Of a stretch of DNA of 32,139 nucleotides, positions 1-7,947 are shown piece after piece (the stretch's first letter is position 1; each line of letters begins with the position of its first letter). A program made the translations under genes and the position numbers. The notes below the pieces were generated by a model. It was not told the origin of the DNA and searched no databases. It saw only the letters and a program-made list of their open reading frames with translations. This stretch comes from a bacterium (GTDB lineage Bacteria > Patescibacteriota > Minisyncoccia > JAHIHE01 > DAOWLE01): assembly GCA_030643545.1 (NCBI GenBank), contig DAOWLE010000001.1, positions 1-32,139 of the forward strand, in the 5' to 3' direction.

Positions 1-6
1 ATTTTA

Positions 7-477
7 TTAGTTAAAAATCATTACTAAAACCAAAATCGGTGCGGCAAGATAACCAATTAATAAAATTAAAATTAAAATTGCCCAGCAAAGCATTAAAAAA
101 CTTCGCCAGCAAAGATGCATCAAGCGGATAAAAATACTGATAACTCGACCGCTTTTGGTGTAATCAGCCCACATCGGCTTGAATAAATTTCTGATTAAAA
201 TCCTTAAAGCTAAGGCGCGCCAGCCGTTTTTAATTTCTTTTTTGCAGAAACGAATCGCTTTTTTAAATCCTCGTCCGTACCACCAAAAAGGAAAATAAAC
301 CGATTCCGAAATTAAGGAAATAAAAATATTTTTAAATAAAAATTTCAAGGTCCGATGTTCTTTTGGCCAATTTAATTTGCTTGCCCCGTTAGAAAATTGT
401 ATCTCTTCTGGCGATTGAGATAAACCCTCTTTTTTTCTAATGGGGCTTTTTGTTGGAATTGTTATTTCATCATTCAT
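7..477 (-). CDS. Hypothetical membrane protein with C-terminal hydrophobic segment
   Basis: 156-aa ORF; hydrophobic C-terminus (SFLMLCWAILILILLIGYLAAPILVLVMIF); conserved family not recognised. Confidence 0.6.
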   Translation of the reverse strand: MNDEITIPTKSPIRKKEGLSQSPEEIQFSNGASKLNWPKEHRTLKFLFKNIFISLISESVYFPFWWYGRGFKKAIRFCKKEIKNGWRALALRILIRNLFKPMWADYTKSGRVISIFIRLMHLCWRSFLMLCWAILILILLIGYLAAPILVLVMIFN

Positions 478-488
478 ATATTTTTATT

Positions 489-1043
489 TTAACATTTTTC
501 CAGATTTATTTCTTCCATAATTCTTTCATCTTTAGAAAATTTTTCATATTCCGGCAAGTCCTCAACTTTTTCCAATCCCATTTTTTTCAAAAAATCAAAA
601 CTGATTTTATAAACATAAGAACGCGCGTCTTGTGGATTTGTAATTCGTTCAACTAATCCGCGGATTAAAAGATTTCTTACGATAAAAGACGAATTGACTC
701 CGCGGATAAAATCAATTTGCGCCCGGGTGATTGGTCCGCGATAAGCGATAATCGCCAAAGTTTCCAAAGAAGCTCGCGAAAGATCCTCCTGCAATTCGCT
801 TTTGAAAATTTTTTCCACCCAATCATTCGCTTCCGGCGCGGTAACCATTTGGATTTGATCTTCTTTTTTTAGAATCCTCAAACCGCGCTGATTATTTTTC
901 AAATCATCAGCTAATTCTTCAACTGCCTGCTCAACTTTTTTCAAATCAGCTTTCAAAATCTTTGCCAATTTTTTAATTTTCACTGGCTCGCCCAAAGTAA
1001 AAAGCAAACTTTCTAAAATTAATTTTAATTGCGTTTTATTCAT
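489..1043 (-). CDS. scpB: Segregation and condensation protein B
   Basis: MNKTQLKLILESLLFTLGEPVKIKKLAKIL...SRASLETLAIIAYRGPITRAQIDFIRGVNSSFIVRNLLIRGLVE is ScpB-like; ATG at 1043 preferred to the ORF-track start 1055, which lies in a repeat. Confidence 0.95.
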   Translation of the reverse strand: MNKTQLKLILESLLFTLGEPVKIKKLAKILKADLKKVEQAVEELADDLKNNQRGLRILKKEDQIQMVTAPEANDWVEKIFKSELQEDLSRASLETLAIIAYRGPITRAQIDFIRGVNSSFIVRNLLIRGLVERITNPQDARSYVYKISFDFLKKMGLEKVEDLPEYEKFSKDERIMEEINLEKC

Positions 1044-1050
1044 ATCTCCT

Positions 1051-1133
1051 GTCATTCCCGCGCAGGCGGGAATCTACTTTAAAAATAAGTTTTTAAAAAA
1101 TACACGTGGATTCCTGCCTTCGCAGGAATGACA
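1051..1133. repeat. Palindromic intergenic repeat pair (ATTCCC-N8-GGGAAT type) between scpA and scpB
   Basis: GTCATTCCCGCGCAGGCGGGAATCTAC ... GTGGATTCCTGCCTTCGCAGGAATGAC: two small palindromes that also pair with each other. Confidence 0.85.
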
Positions 1134-1175
1134 TAATGATTTTTGAGCGTCTCTTAAAAATTACTTTCCGAACGG

Positions 1176-1880
1176 TTATTTTCTAACTGCCTTCAAAGTT
1201 ATCTCCTGAAAAATTTTATCCTGGCGGACATCAACAATCTGCTGCCTGACAAGTTCTAAAACCGCCAAAAAACTGACAATCATCTCTTCATTAGAATTAT
1301 TTTTATTTAACATTTTTTCAAAAGCAAATTCAGCCCGTTCTTTTAAACTTTCTTTTATTTGTTTTATTTTATCTTCCAAAGAAACAACTTCACGAATTAC
1401 TTGCTCGGCGATTTTTTCCGGCTCGGGCAATTTAGATAAAAGGCTGCCGAACGATTTATAAATATCTTTTTTGCCGATATTTCGCGGCGGATAAAAAACG
1501 CTCTGGAAATTGAAATAAGCCGGCCGCGAATAAGAAATATATTTTTTCTTCGCCATCCTGCTTAATGATTTTGCCAATTCTTTAAATTTTTTATATTCCT
1601 GCAATTGCTTTTTTAAATCTTCAATATTTTCTTCTTCATCGTCAGTTATTTCAAGCGTCGGCAAAAGCGCTCTTGATTTGATTAAAATCAAACGGCTGGC
1701 AATCACCAAAAAATCAGCTAAAACCGCCGGACTTATTGACTGGCAATTTTTCAAATATTCTAAAAATTGGTCAGCGATTTGCGCCAGCGATATCTCGGTA
1801 ATTTCTAATTTTTTATCTTCAATTAATTTTAAAAGGATATCCAAAGGCCCTTCAAATTTTTCTGTTTTAAAAGTATACAT
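1176..1880 (-). CDS. scpA: Segregation and condensation protein A
   Basis: MYTFKTEKFEGPLDILLKLIEDKKLEITEISLAQIADQFLEYL... is a ScpA N-terminus; upstream of scpB on the same strand. Confidence 0.95.
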   Translation of the reverse strand: MYTFKTEKFEGPLDILLKLIEDKKLEITEISLAQIADQFLEYLKNCQSISPAVLADFLVIASRLILIKSRALLPTLEITDDEEENIEDLKKQLQEYKKFKELAKSLSRMAKKKYISYSRPAYFNFQSVFYPPRNIGKKDIYKSFGSLLSKLPEPEKIAEQVIREVVSLEDKIKQIKESLKERAEFAFEKMLNKNNSNEEMIVSFLAVLELVRQQIVDVRQDKIFQEITLKAVRK

Positions 1881-1885
1881 AATTT

Positions 1886-3229
1886 TTATATCACTTCTCC
1901 CAAAATAATCACAAAATCCGCTTTTGATTTTATTTTGTTATCTGAATCGATAATTGCTTCAGCTTTAAATTTTTCTTTTAAGAATTCTAATGTCTGAAGT
2001 TTCTTGCCGCTGGTAAAATCATAAATAAAATTACCGTGAATTTCCGGCAAAGGAATATTTGAAGTTTTAACAACAATGTAGCCCAATTTTTCCAAAGCTC
2101 TGGCAGAACTGTTGGCTAAATCCGGAAAACCGGTTCCGTTTTGGATTTCAATATTCGCCGACTCGGTTAAAATAATTTCTTTTTCTTTTTCCGCCAAAAC
2201 TTCCTGAGAAAAAATATTTTGGAATAGTTCCTGGATTTCGCTGAAATCTTTATTTCGCGGCAGAAGAACCGAAGCATTGTTAATTCTCGCTCCGCGCAAA
2301 AGCCCATCAATCGGATTGGAATCAATTACTTCATTAATTGTCGCAGTTGGAGAAATTTTGGAAGAAATTTCAAGAAATCGGCTGATTTCTATCGGCTGGA
2401 TATTTGTTCTCAAATGTTCGCTTAAAGTTTGTAGAAGTTTATTTAAAAATTTCAAATCAGAAATAATTCCTCCTGAAAAACTTTTTTTCTTTATCGCTTC
2501 AAGCATTTCCTGCTGGCGTTTAGCTCGGTCAAAATCCCCCCTTAAACTGTGGCGCGTGCGAACATATTTTAGAGCCAACTGTCCGTTAAAATGATGTTCG
2601 CCTTTTTCCAATGAAAATGTTTCATATCCGCATCCCGGCGTTGGAAAAAGCGGATCAAAAATTTCTTCCTCTATTTCCAAATCAATTCCGCCAAGAGCGT
2701 CAACAATATCAATAAATCCCTGAAAATCCAAAATTAAATAATAATGAATCGGCAGTCCGCTGATTTCTTCAATTGTTTTTTCAAGAATTTCTATGCCCTG
2801 ATTTTTTCCGTTTAAATTTTCTCCATAAGTTTTAACCGCATTGATTCTGCACCAATAATCAAAATTAAATGGCTGAACCCAAAGATCGCGGGGAATAGAA
2901 ATGAAAGACGCTTTTTCAACTTCAACTTCAGGCAGATAAGCCGGATTAGTTTTTATGCTCAAAATAATAATCGTATCAGTTAAATCTTCTCCTTGATGCC
3001 CTTCACCGCCTTTTCCTAAAAGCAGGATATTCACCCGTCCGTCTTTTTCTCCGCGAAGAGGATTATCCTGGGCTAAATTTAAGGGCGATAATTGTTTAAG
3101 AAAATTTGTCGTATCTCCAGAAGTTATTTCAAAAACATTTTTGCCCGCGGAAAAAACTTTCAAAGCAAAAAATCCCGTTGAAACCAAAAAAAATATAAAA
3201 ATGACAAAAATAATTTTTAATCCCCTCAT
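1886..3229 (-). CDS. LytR-CpsA-Psr (LCP) family protein with a LytR_C-like C-terminal domain
   Basis: N-terminal TM; RVNILLLGKGGEGHQGEDLTDTIIILS, FISIPRDLWV, VDALGGIDLEI, GEHHFNGQLALKYVRTRHSLRGDFDRAKRQQEML; start set at MRGLKIIF. Confidence 0.92.
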   Translation of the reverse strand: MRGLKIIFVIFIFFLVSTGFFALKVFSAGKNVFEITSGDTTNFLKQLSPLNLAQDNPLRGEKDGRVNILLLGKGGEGHQGEDLTDTIIILSIKTNPAYLPEVEVEKASFISIPRDLWVQPFNFDYWCRINAVKTYGENLNGKNQGIEILEKTIEEISGLPIHYYLILDFQGFIDIVDALGGIDLEIEEEIFDPLFPTPGCGYETFSLEKGEHHFNGQLALKYVRTRHSLRGDFDRAKRQQEMLEAIKKKSFSGGIISDLKFLNKLLQTLSEHLRTNIQPIEISRFLEISSKISPTATINEVIDSNPIDGLLRGARINNASVLLPRNKDFSEIQELFQNIFSQEVLAEKEKEIILTESANIEIQNGTGFPDLANSSARALEKLGYIVVKTSNIPLPEIHGNFIYDFTSGKKLQTLEFLKEKFKAEAIIDSDNKIKSKADFVIILGEVI

Positions 3230-3387
3230 TACCTTAATTTTAAAACTATTATAGACAAAGGTCAACTTTATTTGACCCCGTTCCAATCCCGAAGCATAAC
3301 TTTCATTTAAGACAAACCAAAAGGCGAAGCCGCTTTGTGGCTCTATAATTCTATTATAGCAAATCTTGCGATAGGATCGGAACGGGG

Positions 3388-3416
3388 TTGACTTTTATTA
3401 AAAAAAATAGTATCAT
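3388..3416 (+). promoter_or_regulatory. Candidate sigma70-type promoter for lepB
   Basis: TTGACT (3388-3393), 17-nt spacer, TATCAT (3411-3416), ~36 nt before the ATG. Confidence 0.6.
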
Positions 3417-3452
3417 TTTAATAAAGAAACATAAATAATAAAATTAAAAAAT

Positions 3453-4079
3453 ATGGAAAAAGACATAAAAACTCAAAGACAAGGCAATTTAACGCCTAAT
3501 CACCTGGAAGAAAACAAAAGAGGGTTTTTAAAAAGCTCTCTGCTTTTTGTCTGGGAAATATCCAAAGTTATTATCATTTCCTTGGCGATTATTGTTCCAG
3601 TCCGTTATTTTTTAATTCAGCCGTTTTTTGTCAATGGTGCCAGCATGGAGCCGCAATTCCACGATGGAGAATATTTAATCGTTGACGAATTAAGCTATCG
3701 GCTTTCTGACCCGGAAAGAGGAGAGGTAATTATTTTCAAATATCCGAAAGATCCCTCGCAATATTACATTAAAAGAATTATCGGGCTTCCCGGAGAAAAA
3801 ATAAAAATCAATCAGGAAAAAATCACTATTTTTAACAGCGGAAATTCTGACGGATTTATTCTTGACGAAAGCGATTATTTGCTTGACGGCAAAAAAAGAG
3901 ATTTTTCAATGGAAACTAAATTAAGCGACGGTGAATATTTTGTTATGGGCGATAACCGCCGCGCCTCTTCTGATTCAAGAACATGGGGATCTTTGCCTGA
4001 AGATTTTATTATTGGCCGCGCATGGATAAGAGCCTGGCCTTTAGATAAAATAGATATTTTAGAAAAACCGGAATACTAA
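3453..4079 (+). CDS. lepB: Signal peptidase I
   Basis: N-terminal TM; FVNGASMEPQFHDGEYLIVDE (Ser motif), YYIKRIIGLPGE (Lys motif), FVMGDNRRASSDSRTWG. Confidence 0.96.
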   Translation: MEKDIKTQRQGNLTPNHLEENKRGFLKSSLLFVWEISKVIIISLAIIVPVRYFLIQPFFVNGASMEPQFHDGEYLIVDELSYRLSDPERGEVIIFKYPKDPSQYYIKRIIGLPGEKIKINQEKITIFNSGNSDGFILDESDYLLDGKKRDFSMETKLSDGEYFVMGDNRRASSDSRTWGSLPEDFIIGRAWIRAWPLDKIDILEKPEY

Positions 4080-4098
4080 ATACTATAAATTACGAAAT

Positions 4099-4208
4099 GT
4101 CATTGCGAGCGGAGTAGCAACGAAGCGTGGCAATCTCGTAATTTAAAGAAAGGTTATTTTTAATAGCTTGGGATTGCCGCGTTGCCCTGCTGGGCTCCTC
4201 GCAATGAC
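4099..4208. repeat. Intergenic palindromic repeat (GTCATTGCGAG...CTCGCAATGAC)
   Basis: Imperfect inverted repeat, arms GTCATTGCGAGCGGAG...GGCAATCTC and GGGATTGCC...GGGCTCCTCGCAATGAC. Confidence 0.8.
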
Positions 4209-4249
4209 GGTGAAAATTTTGAGTCTCGTAATTCAAGATAACTAAATTT

Positions 4250-5599
4250 ATGCTAAGAAAAAAAATAATAAAAAATAGAAAAAAACTAACGGATAAACCT
4301 AAAATTACAATCAAAAAAGACATCGTCGCTCCCTTGCAAACAGTAAAAGGAATGCGCGATATTTTGCCGGAAGATTGGAGATATTGGGATTTTATTTTAG
4401 AGCGGGCAAAAAAACTTTGCCAGGCGTACGGATACCGGCAAATTGAAACGCCTATTTTGGAAGAAACAAGTTTATTCAGCAGAAGCGTCGGAGAAGCGAC
4501 TGATATTGTTGAAAAAGAAATGTATTCTTTTTATTCCAAATCAAGAGAAAATCTTTCCCTTCGCCCGGAGGCGACGGCCGGAATCGCCCGCGCTTATTTA
4601 AAAAACGGAATGGCGAACTGGCCCCAGCCGGTAAAATTATTTTACTTCGGAGCGATGTTCCGCTATGAAAAACCGCAAGCCGGACGACACAGGGAATTTT
4701 GGCAGATTGGCTATGAAACGCTCAACGATCCGTCTTCCGTTTTAGACGCTCAGGTAATTCAATTGGCTTTTAAAATATTTGAAAAAATTGGCTTGAAAAA
4801 TTTAACTATTCAGATCAACAGCATTGGCTGCCCTGAATGCCGTCCGGAATACCAAAAACTTTTAAAAGATTATTATCGCAACAAGACGAACAGAATTTGC
4901 CTTAACTGCCGAAACCGATTTGCAAAAAATCCTTTGCGGCTTCTTGACTGCAAGGAAGAAAAATGTATTCAAATAATTAACGGCGCTCCGCAAAGCATTG
5001 ATCATCTTTGCTCTGAATGCCACAATCACTTTAAAGAAATTTTAGAATACCTTGACGAGTTAGAACTTCCCTATACTTTGAATCCGTTTTTAGTCAGAGG
5101 TTTGGATTATTATACAAAAACTGTTTTTGAAATCTGTCCGGAAACCGGGCCTTTTGCCGGATTGGCTTTAGGCGGCGGCGGCAGATATGATGAATTGATA
5201 AAAATTTTAGGCGGTGAAGAAACTCCGTCTCTTGGCTATTCAATGGGGGTTGAAAGAACTGTTCAGGAAATGAAAAACCAAAATATATCTGTTCCTCCAC
5301 TATTTACGCCGAAAGTTTTTCTTACACAATTAGGCGAATCAGCAAGAAAAAAAAGCTTGAAAATTTTTCAGGATTTAACTGAAGCAAATATTAAAACAGG
5401 GGAATCTTTCGGGCGAGGAAGTATTAAATCGCAGTTAAAAGTGGCGGATAAACTCGGCGTCAAGCTTGCTTTAATTCTGGGACAAAAAGAAGCGATTGAT
5501 AAAGTAATTATTATCAGAGATATGAAAACCGGCATGCAGGAAATTGTCCGTTTAGATAAAGTAATTGACGAGATTAAAAAACGGCTGAAAAATATTTAA
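4250..5599 (+). CDS. hisS: Histidyl-tRNA synthetase
   Basis: VKGMRDILPEDW, LRPEATAGIARAYL, FYFGAMFRYEKPQAGRHREFWQIGYE, VRGLDYYTKTVFE, ALGGGGRYDELI; first ~30 aa may be an overextended start. Confidence 0.97.
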   Translation: MLRKKIIKNRKKLTDKPKITIKKDIVAPLQTVKGMRDILPEDWRYWDFILERAKKLCQAYGYRQIETPILEETSLFSRSVGEATDIVEKEMYSFYSKSRENLSLRPEATAGIARAYLKNGMANWPQPVKLFYFGAMFRYEKPQAGRHREFWQIGYETLNDPSSVLDAQVIQLAFKIFEKIGLKNLTIQINSIGCPECRPEYQKLLKDYYRNKTNRICLNCRNRFAKNPLRLLDCKEEKCIQIINGAPQSIDHLCSECHNHFKEILEYLDELELPYTLNPFLVRGLDYYTKTVFEICPETGPFAGLALGGGGRYDELIKILGGEETPSLGYSMGVERTVQEMKNQNISVPPLFTPKVFLTQLGESARKKSLKIFQDLTEANIKTGESFGRGSIKSQLKVADKLGVKLALILGQKEAIDKVIIIRDMKTGMQEIVRLDKVIDEIKKRLKNI

Positions 5600-5612
5600 T
5601 TTTTGAACTTTT

Positions 5613-5966
5613 ATGGATTGTCTTTTTTGCAAAATTATTAAAGGAGAAATTCCAGCGGAAATTATCTGGCAGAATAATGAAATTTTTGCTTTTAAAGATA
5701 TTCATCCTTTAGCGCCAATCCATATTTTAATTATTCCCAAAAAACATATTTCAAGCATTGTTGAACTTCAGGACAGCGATGAAAAATTAATGGGAAAAAT
5801 GATTATGGCGGCAAAAATGCTTGCTGAAAAACAAGGAATTGCCAAAAACGGCTACAAACTTCTTTTCCGCGTCGGCTCTCACGGAGGACAGGAAATTCCT
5901 CATATTCATTTGCATCTTTTAGGCGGCGCTCGTCTTTTTGAAGATATACATTCAATAAACAACTAA
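5613..5966 (+). CDS. HIT family protein
   Basis: DCLFCKIIKGEIPAEIIW... and HIT motif EIPHIHLHLLGG. Confidence 0.96.
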   Translation: MDCLFCKIIKGEIPAEIIWQNNEIFAFKDIHPLAPIHILIIPKKHISSIVELQDSDEKLMGKMIMAAKMLAEKQGIAKNGYKLLFRVGSHGGQEIPHIHLHLLGGARLFEDIHSINN

Positions 5967-6114
5967 TTTCCTATTTATCGCTATATTATTTATACCATTA
6001 TCATAATCTAAAAGCTAAAATAAAAAATCTAAAAATAAAAGCAAAAAATAAAAACCTTTAATTTTTTGTTTTGGATTTTTTGTTTTGGATTTTTAGAAAA
6101 GGAGGTGTTTTAAT

Positions 6115-6372
6115 GTGGTTGTAGTTAAAAAAAAAGATAACGAAAGCGTTGAAAGTTTATTAAGGCGCTTTTCAAGAAAGGTTCAACAGAACCGTGTTTT
6201 GATTAATGCCAGAAAAACAATGTTCAAAGAAAAAGCTCCAAACCGCAACAAGCGAAGAATGTCAGCCGTTTATAAAAATAAAGCGAGAAAACAAAGAGAG
6301 AAATTAGTAAAATTAGGAATTATTGAAGAAAGAACCGACCGCAACAGAGGAACATTTAGAAAAAGCAGATAA
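6115..6372 (+). CDS. rpsU: Small ribosomal subunit protein bS21, GTG start
   Basis: VVVKKKDNESVESLLRRFSRKVQQNRVLINARKTMFKEKAPNRNKRRMSAVYK; strong SD GGAGG at 6101-6105. Confidence 0.93.
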   Translation: MVVVKKKDNESVESLLRRFSRKVQQNRVLINARKTMFKEKAPNRNKRRMSAVYKNKARKQREKLVKLGIIEERTDRNRGTFRKSR

Positions 6373-6399
6373 AAATATCTGAAAATTATTAAAATTAAA

Positions 6400-6428
6400 A
6401 AAAGCGGCATTTACAAATGCCGCTTTTT
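6400..6428 (+). terminator. Rho-independent terminator after rpsU
   Basis: AAAAAGCGGCATTT-acaa-ATGCCGCTTTTTTT hairpin with T-run. Confidence 0.9.
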
Positions 6429-6457
6429 TTGTGTTTTAATATTATCAAAGTTTTATT

Positions 6458-7936
6458 TTATACTAATTTCTCCTTTAAAATTTTTAATAAATTTTTGATT
6501 TCTATCCTTTCCTGCTTCATTGTGTCGCGGTCGCGGATAGTCAGATCATTTTTTTCTAAACTTTCAAAATCCACAGTCAGGCAAAAAATAGTTCCGATTT
6601 CGTCCTGCCGGCGGTACCGCTTGCCGATTGAACCAGCTTCATCATATTGGCAGTTAAAATGCGGTTTTAACAATTGATAAATTTCTTTCGCCTTTTTAAC
6701 TAATTCCGGTTTATTTTTTACCAAAGGTAGAACAGCGATTTTAATCGGCGAAAGTTTAGGATGAAGTTTTAATAAAATTTCTTGTTCGTGTTTATTTTTG
6801 GCTTTTTTGTTTTGGCTTTTGGATTTTTCCCTTCCTCCGGAAACTTCCGTATACGCTTCGCATAAAAACGCCAATAAAATTCTTTCCGCTCCGACAGATG
6901 TTTCAATAATATGAGGAATATATTTTTCACCGGTTACTTCATCAAAATATTTTAATTCTTCTCCGCTGTGTTTTGAATGATTAGATAAATCCCAATCCCC
7001 GCGATTATGAATTCCTTCAATTTCTTTCCAGCCGAATGGAAAATGATATTCAATATCAATTTGCCTTTTGGCATAATGCGCCATATCTTTCCCCGAAACT
7101 TCTGTTAAACGCAGATTTTCTTTTTTAATTCCTAAATCAATATACCATTTCATTCTTTCTTCTTTCCAATATTCAAACCACTCGTCAGGCGTTTTAGTGT
7201 CTGTTTCGCGCTTGTTTTGCGCGCTTTTATCATCCGTAGAATGACAAAACCATTGCATTTCCATTTGCTCAAATTCCCTTACCCGAAAAATAAAATTTCC
7301 CGGGGTAATTTCGTTCCTGAATGATTTTCCAATCTGGGCAATTCCAAAAGGAATTTTTAGCCGCGCTGAATTTAAAACATTTAAAAAATTAACATAAATC
7401 CCTTGGCAGGTTTCTGCGCGCAAATAAGTCGCTGCCGCTTCGTCTTCAACTGCGCCCACAAAAGTTTTCATCATTAAATTAAATTTTCTCGGTTTGCTTA
7501 ATTCTCCGCCGCATTCAGGACACAAACTTGAAACTTGGAACTTAGAACTTAGAACTTGTTTATTTTTAATTAAATCAGTTTTAAGTTTTGAGTTGTGGTT
7601 TTGAGTTTTGAGTTTTGAACTTTGAGTTTTGAGCTCGTCTAATTTAAATCTTTTATGGCATTTCTTGCATTCCACTAATTCATCGGCAAATCCCGCGGAA
7701 AGATGTCCGGATGCCTGCCAAATTTTTGGCGACATTAAAATGCTCGCGTCAAGTCCGACAATATTTTCTTGTTTCTGGACCATTTCTTCCCACCAGATCT
7801 TTTTAATATTGTTTTTTAATTCCACGCCTAAAGGACCGAAGTCGTAACAACTTCCAAATCCGCTATAAATTTCCGAGGAAGGAAAAACAAACCCTCTTCT
7901 TTTGCATAGTGAAATAATTTTATCAATTGAAACCAT
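6458..7936 (-). CDS. glyS: Glycyl-tRNA synthetase (single-chain class II type)
   Basis: KRRGFVFPSSEIYSGFGSCYDFGPLGVELKNNIKKIWW, RPFGIAQIGKSFRNEITPGNFIFRVREFEQMEMQWFCH-like, IPHIIETSVGAERILLAFLCEAY, LHPKLSPIKIAVLPL; carries two low-complexity insertions. Confidence 0.96.
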   Translation of the reverse strand: MVSIDKIISLCKRRGFVFPSSEIYSGFGSCYDFGPLGVELKNNIKKIWWEEMVQKQENIVGLDASILMSPKIWQASGHLSAGFADELVECKKCHKRFKLDELKTQSSKLKTQNHNSKLKTDLIKNKQVLSSKFQVSSLCPECGGELSKPRKFNLMMKTFVGAVEDEAAATYLRAETCQGIYVNFLNVLNSARLKIPFGIAQIGKSFRNEITPGNFIFRVREFEQMEMQWFCHSTDDKSAQNKRETDTKTPDEWFEYWKEERMKWYIDLGIKKENLRLTEVSGKDMAHYAKRQIDIEYHFPFGWKEIEGIHNRGDWDLSNHSKHSGEELKYFDEVTGEKYIPHIIETSVGAERILLAFLCEAYTEVSGGREKSKSQNKKAKNKHEQEILLKLHPKLSPIKIAVLPLVKNKPELVKKAKEIYQLLKPHFNCQYDEAGSIGKRYRRQDEIGTIFCLTVDFESLEKNDLTIRDRDTMKQERIEIKNLLKILKEKLV

Positions 7937-7947
7937 AATAATATTTT

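Noticed and set aside
450-656. 68-aa plus-strand ORF
   Set aside because: Mostly antisense to scpB with biased Phe/Ile composition.
1051-4208. Autonomous insertion sequences at the palindromic repeats
   Set aside because: No transposase ORF or target-site duplication evident.
4090-4323. 77-aa minus-strand ORF upstream of hisS
   Set aside because: Encodes translated palindromic repeat (CEEPSRATRQSQAI) and hisS antisense; not credible as a gene.
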